Shown in pieces: positions 1 to 9,336 of a stretch of 64,000 nt of DNA. A model generated the notes under the pieces. That model was not told the DNA's origin. It did no database searches and saw only the letters and a program-made list of their open reading frames with translations. Source of the DNA: Caldiserica bacterium UBA4770 (GTDB lineage Bacteria > Caldisericota > Caldisericia > Caldisericales > Caldisericaceae); contig DHHO01000016.1 of NCBI GenBank assembly GCA_002403335.1, positions 1 to 64,000 on the forward strand, in the 5' to 3' direction. The position numbers and the translations under genes were made by a program. The stretch's first letter is position 1, and the number at the start of each line of letters is the position of its first letter.

Positions 1-244
1 AATTTGGGAACCTTTTTGAAAGTTAGAGGATATAATATATGAGGAGAATATTATGCAGAGGAATAAGATAGTGGATTATAAAAGAGGATGCTTTAAGGAA
101 GTTGTAATATGAGAGTAGTAGAATAAGAATTAATGTCGACAAGACACATTGTGTTGGTGTAAAAATAAAGGAGTAGCATCAGGAAGTCGATGGTAGGCAA
201 TTGGCATATAAGTAGGAATTATCCGTGGTATTAAGGAGGATGGT
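1..244. other. Intergenic region without a recognisable gene
   Basis: I see no convincing gene here. A short open frame of 19 codons begins at an ATG near base 53 after a GAGGAG stretch, but it resembles nothing I know. A strong AAGGAGG ribosome binding site sits at about 234-240, just before the next gene, so the region probably carries that gene's promoter and leader. Confidence 0.4.
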
Positions 245-871
245 ATGAAGAAAATAATGATCGTATTAATAATTTTAGTATCTCTCATATTAGGTACATT
301 TGGATTTTTAAGGGCATATTCTCAGGGTAAGCCATTTTTTGACATGTTTTCAATGGCAGAAGAAATTTCTCAAGGTAAAGATTCTCTATTAAACTATAAG
401 GCCAGGATAGATAAAGTGCTTGATAAAATTAAAATTGAACAATCCCCTACAGAAAAATACTTTGTCACAATCTCACTCTCAAAATATCTCTCTAAAGAGG
501 AACTTGAAAAACTTATAAAAGATTACAACATTGAAGTTCTTGCAATAGAAGGAAGAAGTGTTGAAAAAGGAACAAATCTTAAAGGAACTTTCTTCGTAGC
601 TCCTGAGAATGGGATGCTCTACGATGAAAAACTTCTTCTTGACATGCTCAAAAGAAACGACGCAGAATTAAAGGGATTTACTGCTATTATTGCAAACGTT
701 CAGAATCAAGACATACAAAAACTGAGGAATGATAAAATGGTTTTCTTGATTGATACTTCCGCAGACGGTCACTTTGCAAGGAATCCAAAACATGAGGAAA
801 CAAATTCCTGGGATGGTTATGCGCCGAGTGTGTTTGCGGAATTAGAGAAGAATAATCTTCTAAACCCTTAG
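245..871 (+). CDS. Membrane-anchored or secreted protein of unknown function
   Basis: I do not recognise the family. The 208-residue product starts with a Lys-Lys pair and a hydrophobic stretch at residues 5-22, so it is either secreted or anchored by one N-terminal helix. The remainder is a soluble, charged domain with no cysteines and no obvious catalytic motif. An AAGGAGG ribosome binding site lies 4 bases before the ATG. The next gene follows after 3 bases, so the two probably form an operon that ends at the hairpin at 1479. Confidence 0.75.
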   Translation: MKKIMIVLIILVSLILGTFGFLRAYSQGKPFFDMFSMAEEISQGKDSLLNYKARIDKVLDKIKIEQSPTEKYFVTISLSKYLSKEELEKLIKDYNIEVLAIEGRSVEKGTNLKGTFFVAPENGMLYDEKLLLDMLKRNDAELKGFTAIIANVQNQDIQKLRNDKMVFLIDTSADGHFARNPKHEETNSWDGYAPSVFAELEKNNLLNP

Positions 872-874
872 GCT

Positions 875-1468
875 ATGAATAAAGCAATAGTTATTATGCT
901 CTTAATTATAAGAATAATTATAACTCCTTTTTGCAATCTTGCAGGTAGAGGGACTAAAACAGTTGAGATGGGCGAAAGGGCACAGCTTGGATTTACAGGA
1001 ATCTACATAACAGTATTAGATTATAAAATGGTTTATCCATCTATTGAACAAAAAGAATCAGAGCCTAAAAAATATATAGCATTTAAGGTAATCTTAGATG
1101 GAAGGAAAACGAAAGATCACAATTTTGGAGACTCTGTTGGTGAAGTTAGTTGCAATGGAGAAACATATAGCATACATTATATGACTGGTTCCTTTTATGT
1201 CGAGGGAGAGACTAATTCTAAGTCTAAAGTATATGGCAGTATGATAGAGCAAAAGTCAGTTTGCTCCTGTGGGAAGGACTTTCCGATCATCGGTATAGAC
1301 AAGTCTAAAGAAAATTTAGACACTCTGTCAGGGTGGGTCATCTTCGAAATTCCTGAAGATTTTGCAATCGATAAGTTTTTCTTTCGCTATAACGAAGAAA
1401 GAGATCTATCACAAATACTTTTCCCCGAAGCAAAAGTTCAGGTAGTGTTTGACAATCCGATAAAATAA
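875..1468 (+). CDS. Secreted DUF4352-like beta-sandwich protein
   Basis: The 197-residue product has an N-terminal hydrophobic segment (residues 4-20) followed by an extracytoplasmic domain. The pattern of a central ITVLDYK strand, a YIAFKV strand and a late GWVIFEIPED strand resembles the immunoglobulin-like DUF4352 fold found in exported lipoproteins of Gram-positive-type bacteria. The cysteine after the hydrophobic stretch is preceded by TPF, a poor lipobox, so lipid anchoring is uncertain. It begins 3 bases after the previous stop and lacks a clear ribosome binding site, which suggests coupled translation. The function is unknown. Confidence 0.7.
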   Translation: MNKAIVIMLLIIRIIITPFCNLAGRGTKTVEMGERAQLGFTGIYITVLDYKMVYPSIEQKESEPKKYIAFKVILDGRKTKDHNFGDSVGEVSCNGETYSIHYMTGSFYVEGETNSKSKVYGSMIEQKSVCSCGKDFPIIGIDKSKENLDTLSGWVIFEIPEDFAIDKFFFRYNEERDLSQILFPEAKVQVVFDNPIK

Positions 1469-1478
1469 ACATTGACTT

Positions 1479-1505
1479 GAGGGCGTTCTTAGACGCCCTC
1501 TTTCT
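1479..1505 (+). terminator. Rho-independent terminator after the secreted-protein pair
   Basis: An 8-bp perfect stem GAGGGCGT/ACGCCCTC with a 6-base loop is followed by TTTCTT. It lies 10 bases after the stop of the second secreted-protein gene. Confidence 0.85.
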
Positions 1506-1513
1506 TAAAAGTC

Positions 1514-1635
1514 CCTGAGCCTAATCCTATAGAAAGGCTTTTAAAAATGGAGACGAATTCCACAAGACAAGAAAATTTATAAAAGCCATCTTTCAAATTA
1601 AAAAATTCCTCGAAATTTATGGAACTTTTTCATAA
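1514..1635 (+). pseudogene. Possible IS630-like transposase C-terminal remnant
   Basis: One frame reads PEPNPIERLLK, close to the NPIE(R/K)LW signature of IS630/Tc1-type DDE transposases. After a one-base backward frame change near 1543, the reading continues as a basic helical tail (GDEFHKTRKFIKAIF and on) that resembles the usual C-terminus of that family. No upstream part of the gene is present. The match is short and needs a frameshift, so this is tentative. Confidence 0.3.
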
Positions 1636-1789
1636 GTTCGGGTTAGCTGACCTATGGGGAAGAAAAATATCTATAATTATATCCCTCTTGTTTTCAGGCA
1701 TAGCTTCTATGGGAATATTCTTTGGAAGAACATTCCCTCAGTTTTTTCTGTGTTTTGCCCTAAGTGGAATAGGGGCAACTTTTTCATAA
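1619..1789 (+). pseudogene. Fragment of a major facilitator superfamily transporter
   Basis: The frame from 1619 to the stop at 1787-1789 reads about 56 residues. It contains GLADLWGRK, the MFS loop 2-3 signature (G-x-L-A-D-x-x-G-R-K), followed by two hydrophobic segments separated by FGRTFPQF, as in MFS helices 3 and 4. A stop follows at once and the other helices are missing, so this is the remains of a transporter gene. A different reading frame through the same bases (1654-1869) encodes nothing recognisable. Confidence 0.55.
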
Positions 1790-2247
1790 AACATTCCCTC
1801 CTTCTTAAATGTAACAAAATTAAAAATTATTCAAGTATTACTTTTAAATTAACATATTGTGTAGTCTAATTTCTCATCGAAATTTGTAAACTTAAATCCC
1901 ACACAAGGGGAGTGGCGCATCACTAAAGAAGGATCTATCGAAATCCCTGTCTATGAATTCAATCCTATTATCAGTTCTTAAAACCTCTGATTTAGCATAT
2001 ACATATTTCCCGTATATGGATGGAATTGAGCTTCCATCGGTCTTATCTTCCCTCAAAATCTGCATGAACTATTTGACTTACAACCTGCTCTTTCTTTTCT
2101 TTCATCCCTCCCTTCTTTAATCAATTCTAAACCGTTAAATAATTTTTGTCCAGATTTTGTGGAAGCAGGGCAGTCACCCATTAATAACTGACTGAATAAA
2201 AGAGAAGATGGCGAAGGCTTAGGCCACTGAGATATTAAAAAAATATT
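1790..2247. other. Intergenic region with decayed coding sequence
   Basis: No intact gene is visible. On the minus strand, around 1915-2070, a broken frame includes RTDNRIEFIDRDF, which faintly resembles the second acidic motif (TDNGSEF) of integrase-type transposases, but the rest does not align and stops interrupt it. Together with the neighbouring fragments it looks like a graveyard of mobile DNA. Confidence 0.3.
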
Positions 2248-3972
2248 TTAATCACCAAAGATGAATATAAAGATGTCTCTCCCACTTACTTTGTGGTCAA
2301 AGTTGAGGTCGCAGAACTCATTGAAGCCTTCATCCATATAAGTTTTCCCGAAGGATTCAACCATCCCTTTGAAATCACTCTCATTAACAACGCCATCAAA
2401 GTTTATATCCCTGAGGTTGTAGCCACTTATCTCAATTGAGGCATTATTTTGGACCTCGTCAGTAAAGACAGAAACCTCCGCAAAAGCTGTACCCCGAGCC
2501 CTTCCTTTAATCTTCACTTCCCCTCCCACCCCATTGAGCCTCACAATTCCAAATGCATTATCAACAATAACCCCATCTACTGAAACAGATGTCACATAAA
2601 GGGAATGTGGAGGAAGCTTTATAAAATAGTCATCTTTTCGGGGAAGATCAACTGATAATTCAAATTCACCAGAGCAATGAAACACAATGGGAAAACTCTC
2701 AAGGGTTCTTTCTGCTATAAGTGGCGGACTTACAAAATTGTCTTCAAAGCTCCATATAACTGCTGGGTCTCCATAAAGATTGAAATCATAAATATTCATA
2801 AGGCCTGACTCAAACGGATCCTCTAAATCACTGAAGAGATGTTTATCAAAATATATATCAAAGGCATTGTATAGAGACTTACCAACAGAATTGCCCTCAA
2901 CGAGGTTCTTTACAAAATAATAGTTAATGCACTGAGATCCCCCATCCTCCGGTGAATGAAAATAGGAAGGGGTAAAGGAAATTTCTGTTGAGCCAATAAA
3001 AGCCACACCCCCTTTTTCCAGAACCGCCTTTCCAAGGTTATTGCCATTCTTCTCATTCAAGCAACTGTCAGAAAAGAAGATGCCGCTTGCCTTAAAGTTG
3101 TCTTCGGCAGAAATAAAAGACTTGAAAGTGAAGCCATCATCAGGGGCACCATTTTCATTTTTATCTACCCAGTATTCACTAAAGGCGTCTGTTAGGCTGC
3201 CATGTGCACACCAGTTTACAAAGCTAGCGTCCCTAATCTCATTGTAGAAATTCTCCTTATCAAGTGGAAGATGGCAATCAAAGATCGATGGAAAGGAGCC
3301 CTGTTTTTCATATAGAGTAACGACTTTACAGGGAATAATCCCTCTTAAAAGTTCGGAAAGCCTTGCTCCATCGCCATTAAAAATATGTGAACCCTGATAT
3401 AACTCTCCGGGAAATGATACAAATGATGCTGCCAGCACTGCTTTATCAGGGGGGTTATCTTCAAATTTTACAATATTCTCAAAGACTTTCTCTATCATTG
3501 AATTATCATCAAATGGAATTCTCCCGACGACATACGATGCCTCAAAATTAACTCTATCATCAAAAAGTTCCCCGGGAAATCCATCTCCATCGTAATCAAT
3601 GTTACCACTCAGTGAATAGAAAATATCCGATTCAACAGCCCCTGGAGCAGTATTTGAAAAATCATGATTCTGACTTGAGGGATACAGAAGAGGGCGCGGC
3701 ACACTCTCTTCGCCGCCAAGGATAAGGAGATACCCACGGCTATAATGGTCTTTCAGATATCTTCTGATATTAGGTGGCTTATTTGAACCAATCTCTTCTA
3801 CAGTGACAATAGAAACGTCATACCGGTTACTTCTATAGTCCCTAAAAAGTGTTGCCGAAGGAAGGAGGTCCTCTGTAGTAAGGATAATATAATTATTCCT
3901 TTCTGGAACCCTGCTAACACCCATAGAGGTAAATAAAGAGAGTAAAATAAAAATAGCAATACTCTTTTTCAT
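2248..3972 (-). CDS. Secreted gingipain-like cysteine peptidase (family C25) with dockerin-like C-terminus
   Basis: The 574-residue protein has a signal peptide (residues 1-20). Residues 25-400 resemble the caspase-fold catalytic domain of C25 peptidases: a likely catalytic His257 in NWCAHGS and Cys304 in SDSCLN, followed by a glycine-rich GGVAFIGSTE strand. A beta-sandwich region follows. The last 55 residues hold two calcium-loop-like repeats (DINFDGVVNESDF and DLNFDHKVSGRDIF), as in type I dockerin modules. It is probably exported and degrades extracellular protein, which suits a peptide-fermenting anaerobe. Its ATG overlaps the stop of the upstream membrane-protein gene by 4 bases. The exact substrate is unknown, and whether the tail binds a cohesin or is only a calcium-stabilised domain cannot be told. 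Confidence 0.8.
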   Translation of the reverse strand: MKKSIAIFILLSLFTSMGVSRVPERNNYIILTTEDLLPSATLFRDYRSNRYDVSIVTVEEIGSNKPPNIRRYLKDHYSRGYLLILGGEESVPRPLLYPSSQNHDFSNTAPGAVESDIFYSLSGNIDYDGDGFPGELFDDRVNFEASYVVGRIPFDDNSMIEKVFENIVKFEDNPPDKAVLAASFVSFPGELYQGSHIFNGDGARLSELLRGIIPCKVVTLYEKQGSFPSIFDCHLPLDKENFYNEIRDASFVNWCAHGSLTDAFSEYWVDKNENGAPDDGFTFKSFISAEDNFKASGIFFSDSCLNEKNGNNLGKAVLEKGGVAFIGSTEISFTPSYFHSPEDGGSQCINYYFVKNLVEGNSVGKSLYNAFDIYFDKHLFSDLEDPFESGLMNIYDFNLYGDPAVIWSFEDNFVSPPLIAERTLESFPIVFHCSGEFELSVDLPRKDDYFIKLPPHSLYVTSVSVDGVIVDNAFGIVRLNGVGGEVKIKGRARGTAFAEVSVFTDEVQNNASIEISGYNLRDINFDGVVNESDFKGMVESFGKTYMDEGFNEFCDLNFDHKVSGRDIFIFIFGD

Positions 3973-4541
3973 CGCGCTATAAGAAGAATCTCATCAAAAA
4001 TCAGGATAACGAAAAATCCGAAGGAAAGTGAAAAAAGATGCGACTTTTCAAAAGATATGGAACGCACACCCTTCATATATACAATAAATGCAAGGAACAC
4101 TGAAATGAGGATAACAATAGCAGAGGTAAGGTACCCTGGCCAGATACTCCCGATAAATTTAGAAAGACTCATAAAGAAAAGGCTCAAATTGAAGGTCATT
4201 CTCCTTAATTCTCCTCCCTGCACAAGAAGCATAAACATAAAAAGAACAATAAAAAAATTTATCAATGTATTAAAATAGATAATGCCAAGAAACTCGAGAG
4301 TGCCAAAGATAGAAAAATAAACAAGTTGTGATGAAATGACTGCATATGTTATCTCTCGTATCCTATAACTCTCCTTCTTTGAGAGTAGATAAATGACAAC
4401 AGCTGCTCCAAAAAGTAGATAAGCAACAATAAGAACCAGACGAGTACTATACGGGATGATAAAATAATAAAATACCTTAAAAATTATATATATGCCAGCA
4501 AATATAACAGGAATCCTTAGAAAATCAGATTTAAATTTCAC
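3969..4541 (-). CDS. Polytopic membrane protein of unknown function
   Basis: The 190-residue product is almost entirely hydrophobic, with about six predicted transmembrane helices and short charged loops (for example KKESYRIREI). No known transporter or enzyme motif is visible. Its 5' end overlaps the rsmG 3' end by 11 bases, and its stop overlaps the start of the peptidase gene by 4 bases. It therefore sits in one operon with clpB, rsmG and the secreted peptidase. Confidence 0.75.
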   Translation of the reverse strand: MKFKSDFLRIPVIFAGIYIIFKVFYYFIIPYSTRLVLIVAYLLFGAAVVIYLLSKKESYRIREITYAVISSQLVYFSIFGTLEFLGIIYFNTLINFFIVLFMFMLLVQGGELRRMTFNLSLFFMSLSKFIGSIWPGYLTSAIVILISVFLAFIVYMKGVRSISFEKSHLFSLSFGFFVILIFDEILLIAR

Positions 4542-5187
4542 TTTTTCTGAGGCTCCTTCTCATTGCTGAATAAGAACGCGGGTACTTTGGGGGTGTCTCT
4601 TTATATTTTCTTATAAGGATGACAAACCTTTCGACGTCGTCAAAACTATAACTCTCGACTCTTTCAATCCATCCACCAAGCATATCTATAAATTGTTCAT
4701 GCTCTTTTATACTCTCCACCCCGACTCTTCCCTTCCACAGGACAAGTGCACCTCTCAATTGAAGAAGTGGTAATCCAATCTCCACATTCAAAGGAATCTG
4801 CCCAAGCTCTCTCATAACGACAAGGTTGAAGTGTTCCCTAAAGTTTGGATCCTTGCCAAGTTCTTCTCCTCTTGAGTTAAAAACCTTCACATCATTAAGA
4901 ACAAGTTTTCTTAATAGAACTTCAAGAAAGAATGTCTTCTTCTTGCGGGAATCAGTGAGGACAAGATTTACATGAGGAAACGCAATCTTCAAAGGTAGAC
5001 CAGGAAAACCAGCACCCGTCCCCACATCAATCAGGGAAAGATCCCTTGCTCCCATATCCATGACCCTGACAATCTGAAGGGAATCCACAAAGTGTTTCAT
5101 TGCAATACCCTCGTCATCCTTAATTGCAGTAAGGTTAAAACGGGTCTCGTTCCAGTCCTTAAGGACATTTTTATATACTTCAAACAT
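4531..5187 (-). CDS. rsmG: 16S rRNA (guanine527-N7)-methyltransferase RsmG
   Basis: RsmG uses S-adenosylmethionine to methylate G527 of 16S rRNA. The SAM-binding motif IDVGTGAGFPGLPLKI and the following LTDSRKKKTFFLE match the GidB/RsmG family, as does WNETRFNLTAI near the N-terminus. From the ATG at 5187 the protein has 218 residues and lacks the usual first helix. The same frame continues open upstream and encodes that missing helix ([14 protein letters not shown]). It contains no ATG, GTG or TTG before 5268, where an ATT lies 7 bases after a perfect GGAGGTGA at the end of clpB. The true start may be that ATT (245 residues, overlapping clpB). I list the conservative ATG. Confidence 0.9.
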   Translation of the reverse strand: MFEVYKNVLKDWNETRFNLTAIKDDEGIAMKHFVDSLQIVRVMDMGARDLSLIDVGTGAGFPGLPLKIAFPHVNLVLTDSRKKKTFFLEVLLRKLVLNDVKVFNSRGEELGKDPNFREHFNLVVMRELGQIPLNVEIGLPLLQLRGALVLWKGRVGVESIKEHEQFIDMLGGWIERVESYSFDDVERFVILIRKYKETPPKYPRSYSAMRRSLRKSEI

Positions 5188-5255
5188 ATTAAGGCTTTCT
5201 TCTGAAAGCGTTACACCAATCTCTGAAGCCTTCGTACGGAGAAAGTCTTTAAATT

Positions 5256-7871
5256 CTAATTCATCAATCTGAACTTCACCTCCCCTCTCTCAAGAAAACA
5301 TTCAATCTTTGCATTCTTCTCTATCTCATTCTTTATTATAAATTCTGCAAGGGGATTTTCAATGTATCTCTGGATAGTCCTCTTCAATGGTCTGGCACCA
5401 TACACAGGATCAAACCCTTTGTTGACAATAAAAATCTTTATATTGTCATCAAAAACAACCTCTATCCCCCTATCGCTGAGTTTTTCAAGCGTCTTTGAAA
5501 GAAGTAGATCCACAATTTTTCTGACCTCGCTCATGCTGAGAGGGTTAAATACAATAATCTCATCAACCCTGTTGAGAAATTCTGGCCTGAATACCCTCCT
5601 CATCTCATCATAAACCCTTTCAACAATCTTCTCATACTGGTCCATATACTCCTTTGTGCCAGGCATTGCATTAATATCGGATATATATTTACTTCCTATA
5701 TTTGATGTCATAATGATAATTGTATTTTTAAAATCCACAGTATGCCCCTGTGAGTCTGTAAGACGACCATCATCAAGCACCTGAAGAAGAAGGTTAAACA
5801 CATCAGAGTGCGCTTTCTCAATTTCATCAAGAAGAATCACTGAATAAGGTTGCCTTCGGACAGCCTCTGTAAGCTGCCCTCCTTCTTCATACCCCACGTA
5901 TCCGGGTGGTGCACCTATAAGCCTTGACACAGAAAATTTCTCCATATATTCAGACATATCAATCCTTACGAGTGCCTTTTCCGTATCAAAAAGAGCCTCA
6001 GCAAGTGCCTTTGCGAGTTCTGTTTTCCCAACACCTGTCGGTCCAAGAAAGATGAAAGAGCCCATAGGCCTGTTCGGGTCAGAGAGTCCTGCACGAGCCC
6101 TTCTTATCGAATTCGAAACTGCCTTGATTGCCTGATCCTGTCCAACAACCCTCTTTTTCAACTGCTCCTCAAGGTTAAGCAATTTGTCCTTTTCAGTGCT
6201 TAACATCTTAGAAACAGGGATGCCAGTCCATCTTGATACCACCTGAGCAATCTCCTCTTCACCCACCTCCTCCTTGAGGAGGGGAGCATCCTTTTGTACA
6301 GTCTTAAGGCGCTCATTCATCTCGTCCAGTTTTTTGCTAAGCGAGGGGAGGTCTCCGTAGAGTATTCGGGCAGCCTCATCAAGATCTCCTCTTTGTTCTG
6401 CAAGTTTGGCCTTTGTTCGTAACTCCTCAAGCTGCTGTTTTGTTTTTCTTATTTTCTCAATGACTTCCTTTTCTTCCTTCCACTTTGCAGTAAGAGCATC
6501 GTCCTGCTCCTTGAGATTTGCAAGCTCCTCCTGTAGTTTTGTAAGTCTTACGAGAGAATCAGGGTCTTTATCCTTTTCTATGGCTTTCTTCTCCATTTCA
6601 AGCATCCTGACCCTTCTTTTGAGCTCGTCAAGTTGAATAGGCATACTGTCTATCTGCATTCTGAGAAGAGAAGCAGCCTCATCAATGAGGTCTATTGCCT
6701 TGTCGGGAAGGAAACGATCCGTGATATACCTTGCAGATAGTTTCACTGCTGCAACGATTGCACTATCTTTAATCCTCACACCATGATGGACTTCATACTT
6801 TTCTTTGAGTCCCCTCAAAATTGCGATGGTGTCTTCCACTGAAGGTTCCCTTATAAGGACAGTCTGAAACCTTCTCTGAAGTGCTGCATCCTTCTCAATG
6901 TACTTTCTATACTCGTCAATCGTTGTTGCTCCAATTGTCCTCAACTCACCCTTTGAAAGAGCAGGCTTCAGCATGTTTGACGCATCCATACCACCTTCAC
7001 CAGTTGCACCTGCTCCTACAATGGTGTGAATCTCATCAATAAAGAGAATAATCTGCCCCTCTGAGTTCTTTATCTCATCAATCACTGCTTTTAGCCTATC
7101 TTCAAATTCTCCTCTGAATTTTGTACCTGCAACCAGGGAGCCCATATCAAGCTGAAATATCGTCTTGTCTTTTAGTGTTTCAGGAACATCTCCCGCTGTA
7201 ATCCTCTGCGCGATACCTTCAACAACTGCTGTCTTTCCCACACCTGCCTCACCTATAAGAATAGGGTTATTCTTTGTCCTCCTTGAGAGAATCTGCATTG
7301 TTCTCCTTATCTCCTCATCTCTTCCAATAACGGGGTCAAGTGCTCCCTCACCTGCAAGCTCGGTGAGGTTTCTTCCATATCTATCGAGCACTTTGTACTT
7401 ATTCTCTGGGGTTTTGTCTGTCACGGTTTTACTGCCCCTTATATTTTTTATTGCATCAAGTACCCTTTCTCGAGTAATTCCATAAGAACGCAGGGTGCGT
7501 CCAAGCTCTTCTCTATCCTCGGTTACAACGATTAATAGATGCTCAGTGCTTACATACTGGTCACCCAGTTTCATTGCTTCCTGCTCTGCATTATTGAACA
7601 CCCGGTCAAGGCGGCTACTTATGTAAAATTGCTCGGATGATGGAGCAGAAACTTTCGGAAAACCTTCAACAATGGAGTAAAGATCTCTTAAGAGTAAATT
7701 TTTGTTTACGTTGAGCTCTTCAAGAATCATAGGGACAACACCATCCGTCTGCTCAATGAGAGCAATAATAAGGTGTTCAACATCAATCATATTGTTCTGC
7801 TCTCTTAAAGCAATATTTCTTGCCGAAACCAATGCTTCCTGAACCTTTTCAGTTAATTTACTCTGATCCAT
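5256..7871 (-). CDS. clpB: ATP-dependent protein disaggregase ClpB
   Basis: ClpB is a cytoplasmic AAA+ hexamer that pulls proteins out of heat-induced aggregates, normally together with DnaK. The 871-residue length is typical. The order is an N-terminal Clp repeat domain (residues 1-150), the first AAA+ module with Walker A GEAGVGKT (about residue 205), a long coiled-coil middle domain (about 400-525) rich in Lys and Glu that marks ClpB rather than ClpC/ClpA, and the second AAA+ module with GPTGVGKT (about 605) and the [11 protein letters not shown] sensor region. It is the first gene of a minus-strand operon. I see no CIRCE-type inverted repeat in the 65-base region before the ATG. No dnaK or grpE lies in this window. 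Confidence 0.97.
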   Translation of the reverse strand: MDQSKLTEKVQEALVSARNIALREQNNMIDVEHLIIALIEQTDGVVPMILEELNVNKNLLLRDLYSIVEGFPKVSAPSSEQFYISSRLDRVFNNAEQEAMKLGDQYVSTEHLLIVVTEDREELGRTLRSYGITRERVLDAIKNIRGSKTVTDKTPENKYKVLDRYGRNLTELAGEGALDPVIGRDEEIRRTMQILSRRTKNNPILIGEAGVGKTAVVEGIAQRITAGDVPETLKDKTIFQLDMGSLVAGTKFRGEFEDRLKAVIDEIKNSEGQIILFIDEIHTIVGAGATGEGGMDASNMLKPALSKGELRTIGATTIDEYRKYIEKDAALQRRFQTVLIREPSVEDTIAILRGLKEKYEVHHGVRIKDSAIVAAVKLSARYITDRFLPDKAIDLIDEAASLLRMQIDSMPIQLDELKRRVRMLEMEKKAIEKDKDPDSLVRLTKLQEELANLKEQDDALTAKWKEEKEVIEKIRKTKQQLEELRTKAKLAEQRGDLDEAARILYGDLPSLSKKLDEMNERLKTVQKDAPLLKEEVGEEEIAQVVSRWTGIPVSKMLSTEKDKLLNLEEQLKKRVVGQDQAIKAVSNSIRRARAGLSDPNRPMGSFIFLGPTGVGKTELAKALAEALFDTEKALVRIDMSEYMEKFSVSRLIGAPPGYVGYEEGGQLTEAVRRQPYSVILLDEIEKAHSDVFNLLLQVLDDGRLTDSQGHTVDFKNTIIIMTSNIGSKYISDINAMPGTKEYMDQYEKIVERVYDEMRRVFRPEFLNRVDEIIVFNPLSMSEVRKIVDLLLSKTLEKLSDRGIEVVFDDNIKIFIVNKGFDPVYGARPLKRTIQRYIENPLAEFIIKNEIEKNAKIECFLERGEVKFRLMN

Positions 7872-7936
7872 CTTATGCCTCCCATCAATTTTACCAAAAA
7901 ATTAAAAAAGTAAAATCTATCTCATTATAATGTATC
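7872..7936. promoter_or_regulatory. Divergent promoter region between clpB and the DMT transporter
   Basis: On the plus strand a TATAAT box (7926-7931) ends 5 bases before the ATG at 7937 and no Shine-Dalgarno sequence is present, so that transcript is probably leaderless. On the minus strand TTTTAC and TAAAAT separated by 16 bases could serve clpB, which has GGGAGGC as its ribosome binding site. Confidence 0.5.
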
Positions 7937-8839
7937 ATGTGGAAAAAATTTATCATACTCATAGTGGGAATGGCATCTGTGGGCATTGCCTCAATTCTCA
8001 TCAAGCTGTGCGAGGCACCACCAGTTGTCATATCAACATATAGAATGAGTGTGAGTGCCCTGATGTTCCTGCCGTTATTCATCCTACAGAAGAACAAACA
8101 GATGGATACAAAAATTGTTAATTTCCTTCCCCTTGGTATACTTATTGCCATTCACTTCATACTGTGGATAACATCGCTTGAATTCACAACAGTTTTGAGC
8201 TCAACAGTCCTTGTAACAACTAATCCCATATTTGTTCCCATCATTTCCTGGCTTCTATTCAAGGAAAAGACAAAAAGAAGCGTCATTTTTGCAATTATCC
8301 TTTCATTTGTAGGAAGCGTTTTTATTGCAATGGCCTCAGGAAGTCAGGGACCAGGGCAGAACTTCGGGAACCTTCTTGCGCTGCTTGGAGCAATTGCAGT
8401 TTCATTTTATCTTGTGCTTGGGAAAAAAGTCAGGGAAAAGTCCGATCTTATCACATTCACATTTCTTGTCAACGCATTTGCTTCAATCTTGCTTATTACA
8501 ATATCAATCCTCACAGGACAGAAATTATTTAATTACAGCAAAACCACCTACTTATACTTTTTCCTCATTGCACTCTTTCCACAGGTAATAGGGCACACAA
8601 TCTTCAACTGGGCCCTGAGATTTTTCTCCCCTTCTTTTGTTGCACTTTCAATACTTGGAGAGCCAGTGTTTGCAACTATATTTGCATTTATCATTTTAAA
8701 AGAAGTACCGGTAACATCCGAACTTATAGGTAGCATATTTATCCTTACAGGTATATATGTAGCAGCACGAACAGAAAATGTAAAAAACCCCTCGGAAGAG
8801 GGGCAAAACTTAAAAGAGGAGAAGCTACCTAAAAATTAA
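7937..8839 (+). CDS. DMT-family (EamA) membrane transporter
   Basis: The 300-residue protein has ten predicted transmembrane helices arranged as two tandem EamA domains (roughly residues 5-135 and 145-280). The start of each domain shows the usual features, for example SILIKLCEAPPVVISTYR in the first and LGEPVFATIFAFIILKE near the end of the second. Members export amino acids, nucleobases or other small metabolites, and the substrate cannot be inferred here. The 3' end overlaps the end of the convergent DUF4870 gene by 11 bases, and its last codons contain that gene's terminator hairpin. No ribosome binding site is visible. Confidence 0.88.
   Translation: MWKKFIILIVGMASVGIASILIKLCEAPPVVISTYRMSVSALMFLPLFILQKNKQMDTKIVNFLPLGILIAIHFILWITSLEFTTVLSSTVLVTTNPIFVPIISWLLFKEKTKRSVIFAIILSFVGSVFIAMASGSQGPGQNFGNLLALLGAIAVSFYLVLGKKVREKSDLITFTFLVNAFASILLITISILTGQKLFNYSKTTYLYFFLIALFPQVIGHTIFNWALRFFSPSFVALSILGEPVFATIFAFIILKEVPVTSELIGSIFILTGIYVAARTENVKNPSEEGQNLKEEKLPKN
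8788..8804 (-). terminator. Terminator of the DUF4870 gene inside the 3' end of the DMT gene
   Basis: Read on the minus strand, a 6-bp stem CCCCTC/GAGGGG with a 4-base loop is followed by TTTTTT. It lies about 25 bases after the stop of the minus-strand gene and within the last codons of the convergent transporter gene. Confidence 0.7.
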
Positions 8840-9164
8840 AACCCTTTGCCAGGTCATACACAAGAGGAATCTTCCAGAATCTTCCCTGGATAGCATAGAT
8901 AAATCCAATGAGAGCAACTACAAAGAGGATGACTCCAAGAATTGTCCCAAGCACCCATCCAACAAGGGGTATGAGACTAAAAAGCCATGCCACGATTTCT
9001 ACAATAAAAAGGACTAACCCCTGTTTTGCATGTTCAACTGCAAACTTACTATCCTTTTTTGCAATAAGAGGGATAAGAAAAAGAATCCAGATGTAGGATA
9101 AAGAAGCAATGAGTTTATTGTCCTCTACATCCTTCGGATCAAAATCCTTAATTTCTTCCATCAT
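8829..9164 (-). CDS. DUF4870 family small membrane protein
   Basis: The 111-residue protein begins with an acidic segment, then DNKLIASLSYIWILFLIPLI, a second helix containing the family-typical HAKQGLVLF, and two further helices at residues 60-95. This layout of a helix, a short basic loop, an (E)HAKQGL motif and a Pro-Leu-Val-Gly turn is that of the DUF4870/Tic20-like family, whose function is unknown. An AGGAGG site precedes the ATG. It appears to be transcribed alone. Confidence 0.85.
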   Translation of the reverse strand: MMEEIKDFDPKDVEDNKLIASLSYIWILFLIPLIAKKDSKFAVEHAKQGLVLFIVEIVAWLFSLIPLVGWVLGTILGVILFVVALIGFIYAIQGRFWKIPLVYDLAKGFNF

Positions 9165-9336
9165 AAACCTCCTTTGATGTATTTTACGATTTTTGATAAA
9201 ACAGTCAAATATAAAATAAATAAAAAAAGAAGGAGGTATAAAATAGAGAGGTAAGTACCCCTTCGACCTTAGAGTAAAATTTTATACATTAGGTAGATTA
9301 TGAAAGGGTAATATAATATAACGTAAGGAGGTAATT

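Noticed and set aside
1654..1869. Open frame of 71 codons on the plus strand
   Set aside because: It resembles nothing, whereas a different frame through the same bases gives a clear MFS fragment.
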